Origin: Oscarella lobularis
Taxonomy: Eukaryota > Porifera > Homoscleromorpha > Homosclerophorida > Oscarellidae
Reading direction: 5' to 3'
Assembly: GCF_947507565.1 (NCBI RefSeq)
Contig: NC_089186.1
Span: 186,001-250,000, forward strand
DNA length: 64,000 nt
Shown here piece by piece: positions 1 to 9,227 of this stretch (its first letter is position 1; each line of letters opens with the position of its first letter). Made by a program: the position numbers and the translations under genes. The notes beneath the pieces were generated by a model that saw only the letters and a program-made list of their open reading frames with translations, ran no database searches and was not told the DNA's origin.

Positions 1-163
1 TATAAGGTTCCCCATAGAGTGCTATGCCTCTATCTATCTATCTATCTATCTATCTATGGGGTTCCTTAATTAAAACATAGGCAATCATCTATAGCCTATC
101 TCATCTATGGGGTTCCATAAAACATAGGCAATCATCTATAGCCTATCTCATCTACGGGGTTCC
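1..163. repeat. Intronic satellite: TCTA microsatellite plus two 45-bp direct repeats
   Basis: A TCTA tetranucleotide run lies at about 31-55. A 45-nt unit ending in GGGGTTCC occurs twice head to tail (about 72-116 and 119-163), with a third partial GGGGTTCC at 58-65. The tract sits just downstream of a splice donor on the minus strand, so it is read as part of an intron of the DOMON-CCP gene that leaves the window. Confidence 0.8.
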
Positions 164-171
164 TTTCTTAC

Positions 172-2296
172 ATGTCGAAAGCTGGTTGCAGGTCGGTTGG
201 GAATCGTTCCACTTTCCCTCGAACGTGCACTCGCGTTTCGTCACGCCACCGACCTCGATCTCGTATCCGCGCAAGCATTCGTACTCGACCGTGCTCTCGG
301 GAAAATTGAGCATTTCACCGTAGAACAGACGTTGATTTGGTAGAGAACGATGCACGGGACACGCACGGCACGTGTCTCGAAAGTCCAAGCCGCACAGAGG
401 ACATGGATGAAAGTCGCGACCGGCGAAGTGATACGCGATTTCCCCGTCGCCGCCGTCGTCGCGAACGTCGCCACTCGCCACGAGAACGGTGAACGGAAAA
501 TCAAAATCAACAGAATCATTACCAAAGTCGATCGACGATAAATTCCTCGTGACGTAATACACCTGTTCCTCGTGATTGATAAAGTCGAAATGAGCGTCAA
601 GAAGTCGAACTTGACTCTGATCGGCGTCCAAGGCGGGAAGATCGAATCCCGTCGAGTGACGATCTTCGACGAGAATTCGAGTCGTGTCGCCGTACGCGTG
701 TCGAGCGACGATAAAATCGGCGCCGATCATCGTCGCGCCGTCGTAGCGCGTCGTCTCTCGCGTGACGACGCGTTCGCACTCGTCGTCGGAGCATCCGCAC
801 TCGTCCGTCGACGGGAGCCCGTTGTTGAAGCCGATTCCGTACCACTTGTCGCCGGTCGTGTGACCGAGAAATTGAACGACGATGCGATCGCCGAGAATGT
901 CGTCGACGAACGCCCAATGAACGTCGAAACACGTCGAATGATCGGACTCGTCGGCGCAGCCGTGCGCCTGGCACATGTCCCCTAGAAGCGCCAAAGAAAA
1001 AAAAATATCAGAAGACATTATGCACCACGTATATGTAAAACCCTATGACCAGCGTACGGTTATATGGCTCTCTTATAATTAATACAATCATGCACCACGT
1101 ATATGTAATACCCAATCTTTTAATTACTACAATCATGCAGATGATTCCCACGCCGCTCTACCCACTCATATGCCCTATTAACGTAATAGCATGCATAGAC
1201 GGGATTCGAATACTCAGATATAGTCGTAACTGGCTCTACCCACTCACCCACATACTCTCAAATTAGTAGCATGCCCACCCATACGCCCTATCAGTAGATT
1301 AACGCTCTACCCCACACCCACTATCGCACATTTATTTACTTTTAGCATGCCTAGGCTTCCACTCAATGGATATGCAGTACGTTCCAACTTACACATGACG
1401 TTGCTTTGACACTCCAGCTCGTCTGACGACGTCCATTCGCCGTTCGCCTGGCACGTCCTCTCGCTCGGGCCGTCGTCGAGATGATAGCCCGGTTCGCAGC
1501 TGAATCGAATCACCGTGCCGGGAAAGGGAGTACCGGGAATACCGTAATCGTCTTCGCTCTCTTTAACCACTTCTATTCGACCGAAGTGCGGAGTCATCGG
1601 ACAGTCGCACGTGTGGCACTCGTTTGCCTCAGGAAAAAATATAACTCCCGGAGATAGCCATCGATTCTCCGCGTGATAGCCGAGACTTCCATTCTCCATG
1701 AGCGGTCCCAGAGCGATTAGAACGAAAAAATCGTCGTCGCTCAAATCCACGTCGCGATCGTCGTCGGAGAAAACTCGACGCGTAAATCGGATTACTTGAC
1801 TTCCATCGCGTCGACTTCCCGCGGATAATATCGTTTCATTTTGACTGTCGCCCGCCTTCGACGGCTCGAAACGTCCGTCAGCAAAACGATCCTCCACAAT
1901 CGCTTGACCGCTTGTCTCATTTAAATATGCAGTTACTATGTCGGAATTAGGCATCGCTTCATTGAGCGAGAAGCCTATTCCGAACCACCAATTGGAACTA
2001 ACGGAGCTGACGTTCATAGGCATGAATTCGAATTCGATAGTGAGATAGGGTTCGTAGTCGCAGTAGTGGCCCTTCGGACTGCACGGGTGGTAGAGCCACC
2101 TGGCGGCGAAGCAGAACGAGCCGAGCGTGTTTGACTCCTTTCTGCACGTTTGGAACGAGCACGGGTCCCCTAGGGAGAGAAACATATGAAGGGGTCTATA
2201 GGTGTTTAGGTTCTTTTGCTTACAAGTATATTCGCTGACGACTGGAATGACGAGAGTCGCGAAGGCGAGGAATGCGTAGATTGAGAGCGGGATCAT
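172..2296 (-). CDS. Secreted protein of repeated DOMON-CCP modules (3' end outside window)
   Basis: Three exons form one gene. Exon 1 (2296-2224) encodes a signal peptide (MIPLSIYAFLAFATLVIPVV). A 54-nt intron (2223-2170, GTAAGC...CTAG) leads to exon 2 (2169-1393). A 411-nt intron (1392-982) leads to exon 3 (981-172), which ends at another GTAAGA donor. Exons 2 and 3 are homologous. Each starts with Gly-Asp-x-Cys, carries a DOMON-like beta domain (FGIGF/YGIGF around residue 60-90 of the module) and closes with a CCP/sushi domain with paired cysteines and a C-terminal W. Both module exons begin and end in phase 1, so they can be duplicated or skipped without a frame change. DOMON domains bind haem or sugars in known families and CCP domains mediate extracellular contacts. 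The role here is probably secreted or cell-surface recognition. The gene continues past position 1. An alternative is two separate genes, but the matching phases favour one. Confidence 0.72.
1018..1300. repeat. Repeats in the 411-nt intron of the DOMON-CCP gene
   Basis: The motif ATGCACCACGTATATGTAA occurs at about 1020 and 1090, and short CTCTACCCACTCA motifs recur at about 1157, 1232 and 1308. No coding signal or signal peptide is visible on the minus strand here, which supports reading this stretch as an intron rather than an intergenic promoter. Confidence 0.55.
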
Positions 2297-3083
2297 TCGC
2301 GTGTGGAGACCACTGTGGGATAATGGATCAGGTCGACGTCAATAGCGAGAATGCTGCATAGCATCTGCACGCCGCAGAGTCAACGCGTACGATTGATTAA
2401 TCGCATTAGGGTCGCCTAAGAAACGCGGGACTGACTGAGTTGCTAAAGCCGGGCGCTTAGATAACTCTACTCTACCTCTGTATGTTCGTTTCTCCGAAAC
2501 GCGTCGTATCTGCGAGGTCTTTGCTTGATCGAGGCGTCTACGTGGTCGCCCACTGAGCCATATCGCTCTATCACCTGTGGAATTGCTTATGCGCATGGCT
2601 TGCTTGTTTGAGAAGCAAAATAACTTACGTGTTTCTGTGCTCGAGACGAGACTATTGTTCGTCTAGGAGCCTCTTTTTATATTCTTACTGCTTCGGACGG
2701 CTTTTCTTGGCGTCTGGGCTATAGTTGGCCTGCGTCCATCCAACCCAATTGTTCCTACAAAGCTGTTGAAGGGACGGGAGCGTGCCCGGTGAGCTAAAAA
2801 GCCACGAACTTACTTTTCGAGCAAACGCGACATGTTCACCAAGCTTCAGACAGCATATGACTCTACGGAAAGGCCTGATTTTTGCCGCAAAAGTGTAGGA
2901 AACCCACACAAAGATATTTCCCTGCGCATGCGCTCTCACTTGGCGAGGCCGCGAAACAGATTGCCACACCATAGATATGGCCACACTAAGGCAGCGATAC
3001 AAACCTAGCTGAAAGCATGAGCAGAAAGGAGACTAAAAATATACAGAAAACTATAAAAGGTAAACAAATGAGTCAATCGTTTT
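2297..3083. other. Intergenic: upstream of the DOMON-CCP gene, downstream of the Death-domain exon
   Basis: No gene is supported here. One minus-strand open stretch (2685-3002) has no recognisable domain, no conserved neighbour and no matching splice signals. The segment should hold the promoter of the DOMON-CCP gene and the 3' UTR of the HSPA12-Death gene, but I see no clear TATA box. Confidence 0.5.
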
Positions 3084-5112
3084 TCATTGCAGCTTTTTGA
3101 ATTCTGATTCAATTGCTTGTCGATTGACTCGAAATGTCTCAAACTTTGCTAGAAGCTGGCCTACCGTTGGCCATTTTGCTAACCTCCACGATTCCAGAAC
3201 CCTGAACATGCGACTGATGTGGCTGTTAGTTGACTCGCCAATCTCATTGATATCGGCCAAGCTAACGCCAAGAGAGAGACCAAATTCGTCCCATTTTGAT
3301 GGTTTGACGAAAGCGCATGCTCTTATCAAATCCTGCGATACCTCTTCATCGTCAGCGGGGAAAGAGCCTAGCAAAAGAAAAAGCTGCCATTGAACGTATA
3401 AGAACTTGATTTGGCGAAATCTCACAATCTCGATTTCCTGTTGTTTCGACGTCATCAGATGACATCTGAAGAATGTCTGTAAAATGAGCGCATCTACTGC
3501 GGTTTTTTAATTAAACAAGAACAGCCTTACGATTTGCGACATGCGCAATCTTTTTAGCTTTCGCATGAACATCGCTTTTCACCGTCTCTAGAATCGATTA
3601 GGTATAAGAGAAGACCAGTCGATATTTGGCCAATTATCTAACCGTAAATAGCTTTGGCCTCCTCTTTAAGATATATAAGTTTTCCTTTTACTTCTTTCAT
3701 TTGAAGGAATAGTGCTTCTAGAGCCTGACTTTGGTCATCCGAAAGTTCAGGTATGCCACGACAACCGAAAAGCTCGTGTCCAACCAGGACTGCGCCCATG
3801 AGAAAGGCGAGAGAAGGTTGAGTAGGAACAGCAATAGGAAAGTTTCTAAATCGATGTCGCAAGTACGTCTCGAGCAGGTTGCACTCCATAAAGCTTCCGA
3901 TGAGAATCATGTAATCGAGTGGACCGACTTCGCGAAGAGTCGCTTCTATGCTGTTGGCGATGTAATGAAACAGAGGATCAAACAGTTTACGTATTTCCGG
4001 ATAATTTATGAACAAGGCGCCGCGCGCAAACGTCAGATTGGCGTTGCCCGTTTCAGCAATTGCGGCTTCGACTGATGATCCACGCTCCCAGACAAACGCG
4101 CGAAAGGAATAGGGAAATTTAATGCTGATCTGGCAATAAGGTCGTGACACTAGCTTTAGACGTGTCGCTCCGTGGCAAAGAAGCCCGTTCCAATTGTCGG
4201 GGTATTCAGTCTTGTATTTCTCAATAGTGTACTTGCCGAAGATTTTCTCGAGCAGTTCAGCGACGTATTCGTTGACGTACGAGCCTACCCACGCTTCGCC
4301 CGGAACGTGGACCAGCCTCTTCAATCTGCCGTTACCTTGCACTTGATAAACGGTCAAGTTGATTGCATCGTCGCCGAGATCAGCGAGAACGAAATTCATG
4401 CCGGGCCTGATTGCTCCAGTGATTGAAATCTTTTCTTTATCGTACCTCATCACGAAGCCGCAGTAAAGAGATGCTGCGTCAGGTTCTGAGACGATTTTGA
4501 GTTTGTCTGGAGCAAGACCAGCCTAGAGTGACAATTTCAAAATAATTATTGCACTGCTATTTGATTTGCCTCGTATGCTGCTGCTCTCATCATCGGTTTA
4601 GCTCCTTTTTCCCACTTAGCCGGCACGGTGACAACCCACTTAAAAGCGGAGTTGTGCATTTCTTGGCGAGACTGAGACATGATACATCGAATCGCCTCAT
4701 CTTTGAAGTATGTTAATGCAAAAGTGAAGACCGACAGTATGGGCATCTCTCTTCCATTCGCTGCTTGCACAGTCGTTTGTCTTGACACAATCTACGTGGC
4801 ACACATCAACATCTTCATGGCCAATAACGCTTGGCTGACGTACCGTACCTTTTCTGTATAAAGAGTCAGCTTAAATTTTTCGAAGTAATACCATCTTGTC
4901 TTCTCGTCTTCCGACAGTCTCTTGTAATAATTCATCGCTTCGTATCCAAATGAATGAAAAGTTTGGTCAGGCTTGAGCAGGAGAACTGTGGGAACTCCCC
5001 ATTTTGGTCTAGTTTCGTCTAGGCGTAACGAAAACGAAACAAAGAAACTGCTAGTTCTTCCCCCTATGTGAATGGCTACGACGACGTGGCTGCTGGCGTA
5101 GAATGCACTCAT
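3084..5112 (-). CDS. HSPA12-like HSP70 with degenerate ATPase motifs and C-terminal Death domain
   Basis: Six exons: 5112-4849, 4791-4570, 4522-3643, 3587-3531, 3476-3426 and 3367-3084. The first three encode an HSPA12-type actin-like ATPase fold. The next two short exons encode a charged linker, and the last encodes a Death-fold domain (WDEFGLSLGV...WPTVGQLLAKF). The three introns joining the ATPase to the Death exon are all phase 1 and the codons close cleanly, so the fusion is seen in the sequence. The ATPase looks dead. The phosphate-1 motif is HIGG instead of the DIGT seen in the paralogues of this window, phosphate-2 is DLGDDA instead of DLGGGT, and the adenosine motif is IGSF instead of VGGF. 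The intron 4569-4523 begins with GC. HSPA12 proteins are divergent cytosolic HSP70s, and Death domains recruit signalling adaptors. A nucleotide-independent scaffold or sensor is inferred. Transcript evidence would settle the model. Confidence 0.72.
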
Positions 5113-5509
5113 TTCAAGGCTGGGGCAAAAAACCGGATCTCGTGAGGCCTACTAGTAGAGAGAGAGAGAGAGAGATAGGCCTAAAAACACGATTTAGACC
5201 GCGTCGCGCAACCTCTACCCACGTTCAGTACGCGTGGTTTGTCTGAGGAAAACGTTGATAAACGACGGCCACGTCTATACGCTCGAGACGGCTGATGAAG
5301 TGAGTCAACAAGGCAAGAATGCGTCGCACCCGAAAGGGACATCGTGATAGCAGTGAAGAAACGTCCTGAAGCGACTAATCACCGAGAGAGCTGGCTAGAA
5401 CTGGCTGGCAAGGTCGAAGGTCGAAGGTCGAAGCAGAGATCTGGTCGAAGATCCGGCAGATCGATGCAGAACGATGAGATGGCTAGAGCGCATGCTCGTT
5501 CGAGGCAAG
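5113..5509. other. Upstream region of the HSPA12-Death gene with (GA)n microsatellite
   Basis: A GA run lies at about 5157-5175. The stretch around 5175-5300 resembles 6225-6360 (shared GGCCTAAAAA..GA.TTAGACC and GAGACGGCTG words), suggesting that the promoter region of this gene and that of the neighbouring CARD/HSPA12 remnant came from one duplication. The plus-strand reading frame beginning at 5344 is an antisense shadow of an HSPA12 fragment and is not called. Confidence 0.5.
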
Positions 5510-5815
5510 AAGCCCTTGACGTCACACGGGTGGGTCTCGTGGACGGTTTCAATAGATATATAGAATCTGCGGATTTTGAAAAATTATCAATAGCCCTATC
5601 GATGCCCCACTTCAAGCAGTTGGACGACGTGGAGTCGTCTCAGGCACGGTTTCTGTGGGATAGGCGCACTCAATACCGTAACTATAGCGAACATGTCAAG
5701 CCGATATCTGATCAGGATCGTGACCGAATAGAACGGCGCCCATGGACGACGGCCAACAAACTCTGCCAAGGAATGATGACCCGAATGCCTTCCGCTTCTT
5801 CAAACTCGCGCTTAA
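5510..5815 (-). pseudogene. HSPA12-like gene fragment
   Basis: About 300 nt align by eye with 7073-7400, inside exon 3 of the intact HSPA12-like gene just to the right. Shared words include GACGACGTGGAGTCGTCTCA and CTCAATACCGTAACTATAGC. The fragment covers the region after the adenosine motif and the following linker. It has small indels and an in-frame disruption, and neither the N-terminal ATPase nor the C-terminal exon remains. It lies in the same orientation as the surrounding HSPA12 genes, so it is a relic of tandem duplication. Confidence 0.8.
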
Positions 5816-5863
5816 AAGCTTCGCACTATCTGTCTGACCACTTTTTCTCGCAAACCGCAAAGG

Positions 5864-6162
5864 CTAAGGGGCCAAGAAGCGAAGAGGTTCATTCCCCCCA
5901 TCAACATTTCCCATCACAGAGCAAAAAGTGTCAAACGATGGACGTGGGCGACATCTCAGCATCAAAAACAGCTTGCGAGCAACATCAGACTTGATATATG
6001 GGGAATCTCTAACAAGTTGAGGCAATTGCTCATACTGATCAGCAGTAATAAGTCCACTTTGAAGAAGCTTATCAAAAAGATCACCCGTATAAAGCAACTA
6101 AGAACTGAAATCGCTTCGCTCATCACAGGAACGAAACAATCTTTCCATTTGGGGTCGCTCAT
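5864..6162 (-). pseudogene. CARD-like domain remnant, probable nonsense mutation
   Basis: The minus strand encodes a CARD-like helical bundle: LFDKLLQSGLITADQYEQL, then DVARKLFLML and a terminal SFDTFCSVM helix, the usual CARD order of helices 2-6. In the same frame, a stretch that would make helix 1 (starting MERLFRS at about 6147) is separated from the rest by one TAG, which could derive from CAG by one substitution. It could also be a 3' splice site (TTCTTAG), so the break is not certain. Downstream on the same strand lies an HSPA12 fragment. The upstream sequence resembles that of the HSPA12-Death gene. CARDs assemble signalling platforms in apoptosis and innate immunity. It may be a broken gene or one exon of a longer one. 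Confidence 0.5.
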
Positions 6163-6629
6163 GTCGAGAAAGTGTGGGGTGGGGCAAAGTATCGTGAGAC
6201 ACCAAGTAGAGCTTCAAGAGAGACACGTAGGCCTAAAAAGACGACTTAGACCACTTTACGTTAACTTTTAGTACACGAAAATCGCTTACGGGCAACGCAA
6301 TGAAAGGATTGCCAACGCGCAAAGCTTGAGACGGCTGCCGCTGATCTACGTGGCCGTTTCCCGACGTTAGCGCCTTCAGAACGTCGTTAATTACTTCTTC
6401 TTCTTCTTCGGTGCTTACTGGCGTTGCTGATCCACCCACAGCGGAGACGGAGGAGATGGGAGAGACTGGTCAGGATTCGAAGCCGGCTAGCGCACGCTCA
6501 CCCGAGGCGGCTCCATGAGAAGAAGGACGGAGAAGCTTATCTCGGTGCGCATAAAAAATCGCTAAAAAACTTAGAAGACAAATAAAAAACAAGATGACAC
6601 AAAACCTTCTGTAGTACGGAACACTACTC
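6163..6629. other. Intergenic between the CARD remnant and HSPA12-like gene
   Basis: A short minus-strand open stretch at 6233-6439 starts with a Met and an EEEEE run but has no recognisable domain. It may be a leader exon of the CARD remnant. Part of the DNA is related to 5175-5300. Nothing else is supported. Confidence 0.4.
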
Positions 6630-6671
6630 TTCAACCATAGATATCAGACGTAAACTGAATCTATGGTTGAA
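6630..6671. repeat. Perfect 13-bp inverted repeat at the HSPA12 stop codon
   Basis: TTCAACCATAGAT (6630-6642) and its exact reverse complement ATCTATGGTTGAA (6659-6671) flank a 16-nt spacer. The hairpin abuts the TAA stop of the HSPA12-like gene on the minus strand, so it would form the first structure of its 3' UTR. Confidence 0.8.
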
Positions 6672-8845
6672 TTAACCCAGAAAGTCTACCTTTGCTAATT
6701 GCTCGACCGTTGTACCAGTCGACTTCTCGAGTGCCCGCACTTTGACTTCGGTCGAGCCAAATTCCATGCTGACTTCGATGAGCCGATCCTGTCCGAGATG
6801 CGAATTTGGCATAGGCAATTTCATCTCGCCCTTTAATTGCCTAACCCCTTCATCGGTTACGTAGCGAGTCTCCTCGTGCACGGATTGATACAGCGTAATA
6901 GTCGCCTCGGTTTGATGCGAAAAGAAGGGCATAAAGAAATGAGAAATCTTCTCGTTAACGCCCACCTCTTGATTCTTACGCACGAACGTGGCAAAGCAGC
7001 GACGCTGAGCTTGGGTGCCTGGACTTCTTCTGCTCTCAAATAAACCGCCAGTGGAAGTACTTCCACGCCCCCTTGACGTCACACGGGTGGGTCTAAGAGC
7101 ACGGAGCATCGTGTCACCATCTCGATCAGGTGAAACGACGGTTTCAATAGAATCAGCGGATTCTGAAAAATGATCAAATATCGATGCCCCACTTCGAGCA
7201 GTTGGACGACGTGGAGTCGTCTCAGGCACGGTCTCCGTGGGATCGGCACACTCAATACCGTAACTATAGCGAACACGTCGAGCCGATATCTGTTCAGGAT
7301 CGTGACCGAATAGAACGGCGCCCATGACGACGGCCAACGAACTCTGCCGAGGAATGATAACCCGAACGCCGTCCGCTTCTTCGAACTCGCGCTTAAGACG
7401 CACTTGAAGTAGATGACACGTAGCGAAACCACCAACGAGAATAAGATAGTCGATTGAATCGACAATAGCGAAGATCCTCTTCAGATGATCGGCAATATTA
7501 GTCAAAACCGGATCAAATAATTTCGCTACTTCCGGATGCTTCAATGCTAGTATACCGCGAGAGCACTTGACGTTATCGTTGCCGAATGCAGCGATGCAAT
7601 CCTGAAACGTCACATTCTTCGTTTGAAGGAACGTGTGAAAAGTGAAGGGAACTTCGACGTAGGTCGTCGACCCCGGTGCCGCCATGCGTTTGCTCGTCTC
7701 GAACTTCATAGATATGAAGTCAACCCAATCGCCAGGATGCGTTGCTCGGTACTCGTCGATGACGTCCTTATCAAATATCTGCTCGAGAAGTTTGACGAAG
7801 TTCTTGTCGACGTACGTGCCGCCCCACGCGCCACCCGTGGCGCAGTGCAACTCCTTCACCGACCGATCGGGAAGGACTTCGTGAACGGCGATGTCGGCTG
7901 TTCCGCCGCCAAGATCGGCGAGCACGTAGCGTTTACCCGATTGGAAAACGCTGCTCACCATTCGTTCGGCCGTGTCGGCGTTTTCATGATGCTGGAGGGA
8001 TTTGCAGTAGAGCGACGCCGATTCCGGTTCCAAGGATATTTGGACTCTGTCGGGTTGGGCTTCTGAAGCGAGACCGGCCTAAATTAATTTAAAAATTATT
8101 CTTAATTAAAAATTAATTTTTTAATTATTTATTTGACGTTTTACTTCGTATGCCGCTTCTCTCATCATTTGCTTGGCGGCGTCGCTCCAGATAGCGGGTA
8201 CAGTGATTACCCATTCCACGTCGTTTAGCGCTAACCCAAGCTCCGAAAACGAATTGCACTCTTCGATGGCCTTATCGCGAAAGTAGTGCAGCACGCGAGC
8301 GAAGACGGTCCCAATAGGGAACATTTGCCCATTCGCCGCCGGAATCTTAGTACGTCGCGATAAATCCTACTCACAAGCCCAAAAGAAATTATTCAATAAA
8401 TTGAGCATATGTCGACCTTCACCTGCTTCGAGTGGAGACTCATCTTGAAGCGCTCGAAGCAGTGCCACTTCTTCTGCTCGTCTTCCTCCAACTCCCTGTT
8501 GTAATACGTCAGCGCCTCTTGCCCGAACGAATGAAACGTTAGGTCGGGTTTGAGCAGAAGAACGGTGGGGACTTTCGTCTGTATGTGACAGCCCTCCGCG
8601 GGGCGGAACGGGTCGACGGCGCGCATAGCGTAGATGGTGAATTTGTCGCGCGAAAACGACATCGCGTAGCCGCTGAACGCCGTTCCGATATCTATGGCAA
8701 CGACGACGTGCCCCTTTCGCTCGATCGACGGCGGAGGCTGAAAGCCGCTGAGGCCAACGACAACGTCTTCGTAGTCGTGCAAGGGGGACCCGCGAGCATC
8801 GTCATCGTTGGAAATGTGCTCGTCTTCGTCCGAATCCGTCGCCAT
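6672..8845 (-). CDS. HSPA12-like HSP70-family ATPase, intact motifs
   Basis: Exons 8845-8423, 8366-8145 and 8078-6672 join in phase 0 with GT-AG introns of 56 and 66 nt. The ATPase motifs are complete: phosphate-1 DIGTAFSG, phosphate-2 ADLGGGTADIAV, and adenosine motif LVGGF. The fold ends near the SYGIEC strand. A Ser/Thr/Arg-rich linker of about 60 residues and a beta-rich tail (from RCFATFVRKNQEV) follow in place of a classical HSP70 substrate domain, as in HSPA12 relatives. I chose the Met at 8845, which precedes an acidic stretch. An in-frame Met at 8983 would add 46 residues of unlike composition. Known HSPA12 proteins are cytosolic and act in signalling and stress, with sharp expansions in several invertebrates. 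The neighbours on both sides are broken or diverged paralogues. Confidence 0.85.
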
Positions 8846-9227
8846 GCGTCTCAGTTCGTTCGTTCGGGTTCTGTGCGTGGCGTGGCCAAAGACGTCAGTT
8901 TCGATATGACGTCGTCTATCAAAGTGCTGGGGACAAGCTAAAATTAGCTTTTCCTGCTTTTCTGATTGGCGTCCACCTGCCACGAAATTTAGACCCTCTG
9001 AAGTAAGGATGATTGACTACCACGTAAGTAACAAGGGATTCAATTACCTGCTGATGTCCTCCCTTGGCCACGGAGAAAGCATTCTACGTTGCATGCATGC
9101 ATGCACGCCAACTAAAGCACAACACAGATCAGCACCTACTAGAAAAGACAAAACAGAGAGCGACAAAGGCATTACATGTATCAGCTAGAGCATCACGCGC
9201 AATTAGAGCAGGGGAAGTCCGTCAGGC
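8846..9227. other. Intergenic between HSPA12-like and VioB-like genes
   Basis: Holds the promoter side of the HSPA12-like gene and the 3' flank of the VioB-like gene. An alternating GCATGCATGCATGCAC tract lies at about 9092-9107. No additional gene is supported. Confidence 0.5.

Noticed and set aside
572-985. 137-codon plus-strand open frame
   Set aside because: Antisense to the DOMON-CCP exon, with no domain; explained by codon bias of the real gene.
2685-3002. 105-codon minus-strand frame with a faint SOCS-box-like stretch (SLQQLCR)
   Set aside because: Similarity is too short, and no splice signals or neighbouring domain support it.
5344-5994. 216-codon plus-strand open frame
   Set aside because: Its middle part is the antisense strand of an HSPA12 fragment (compare 7073-7400) and its end is antisense to the CARD remnant; no domain in this frame.
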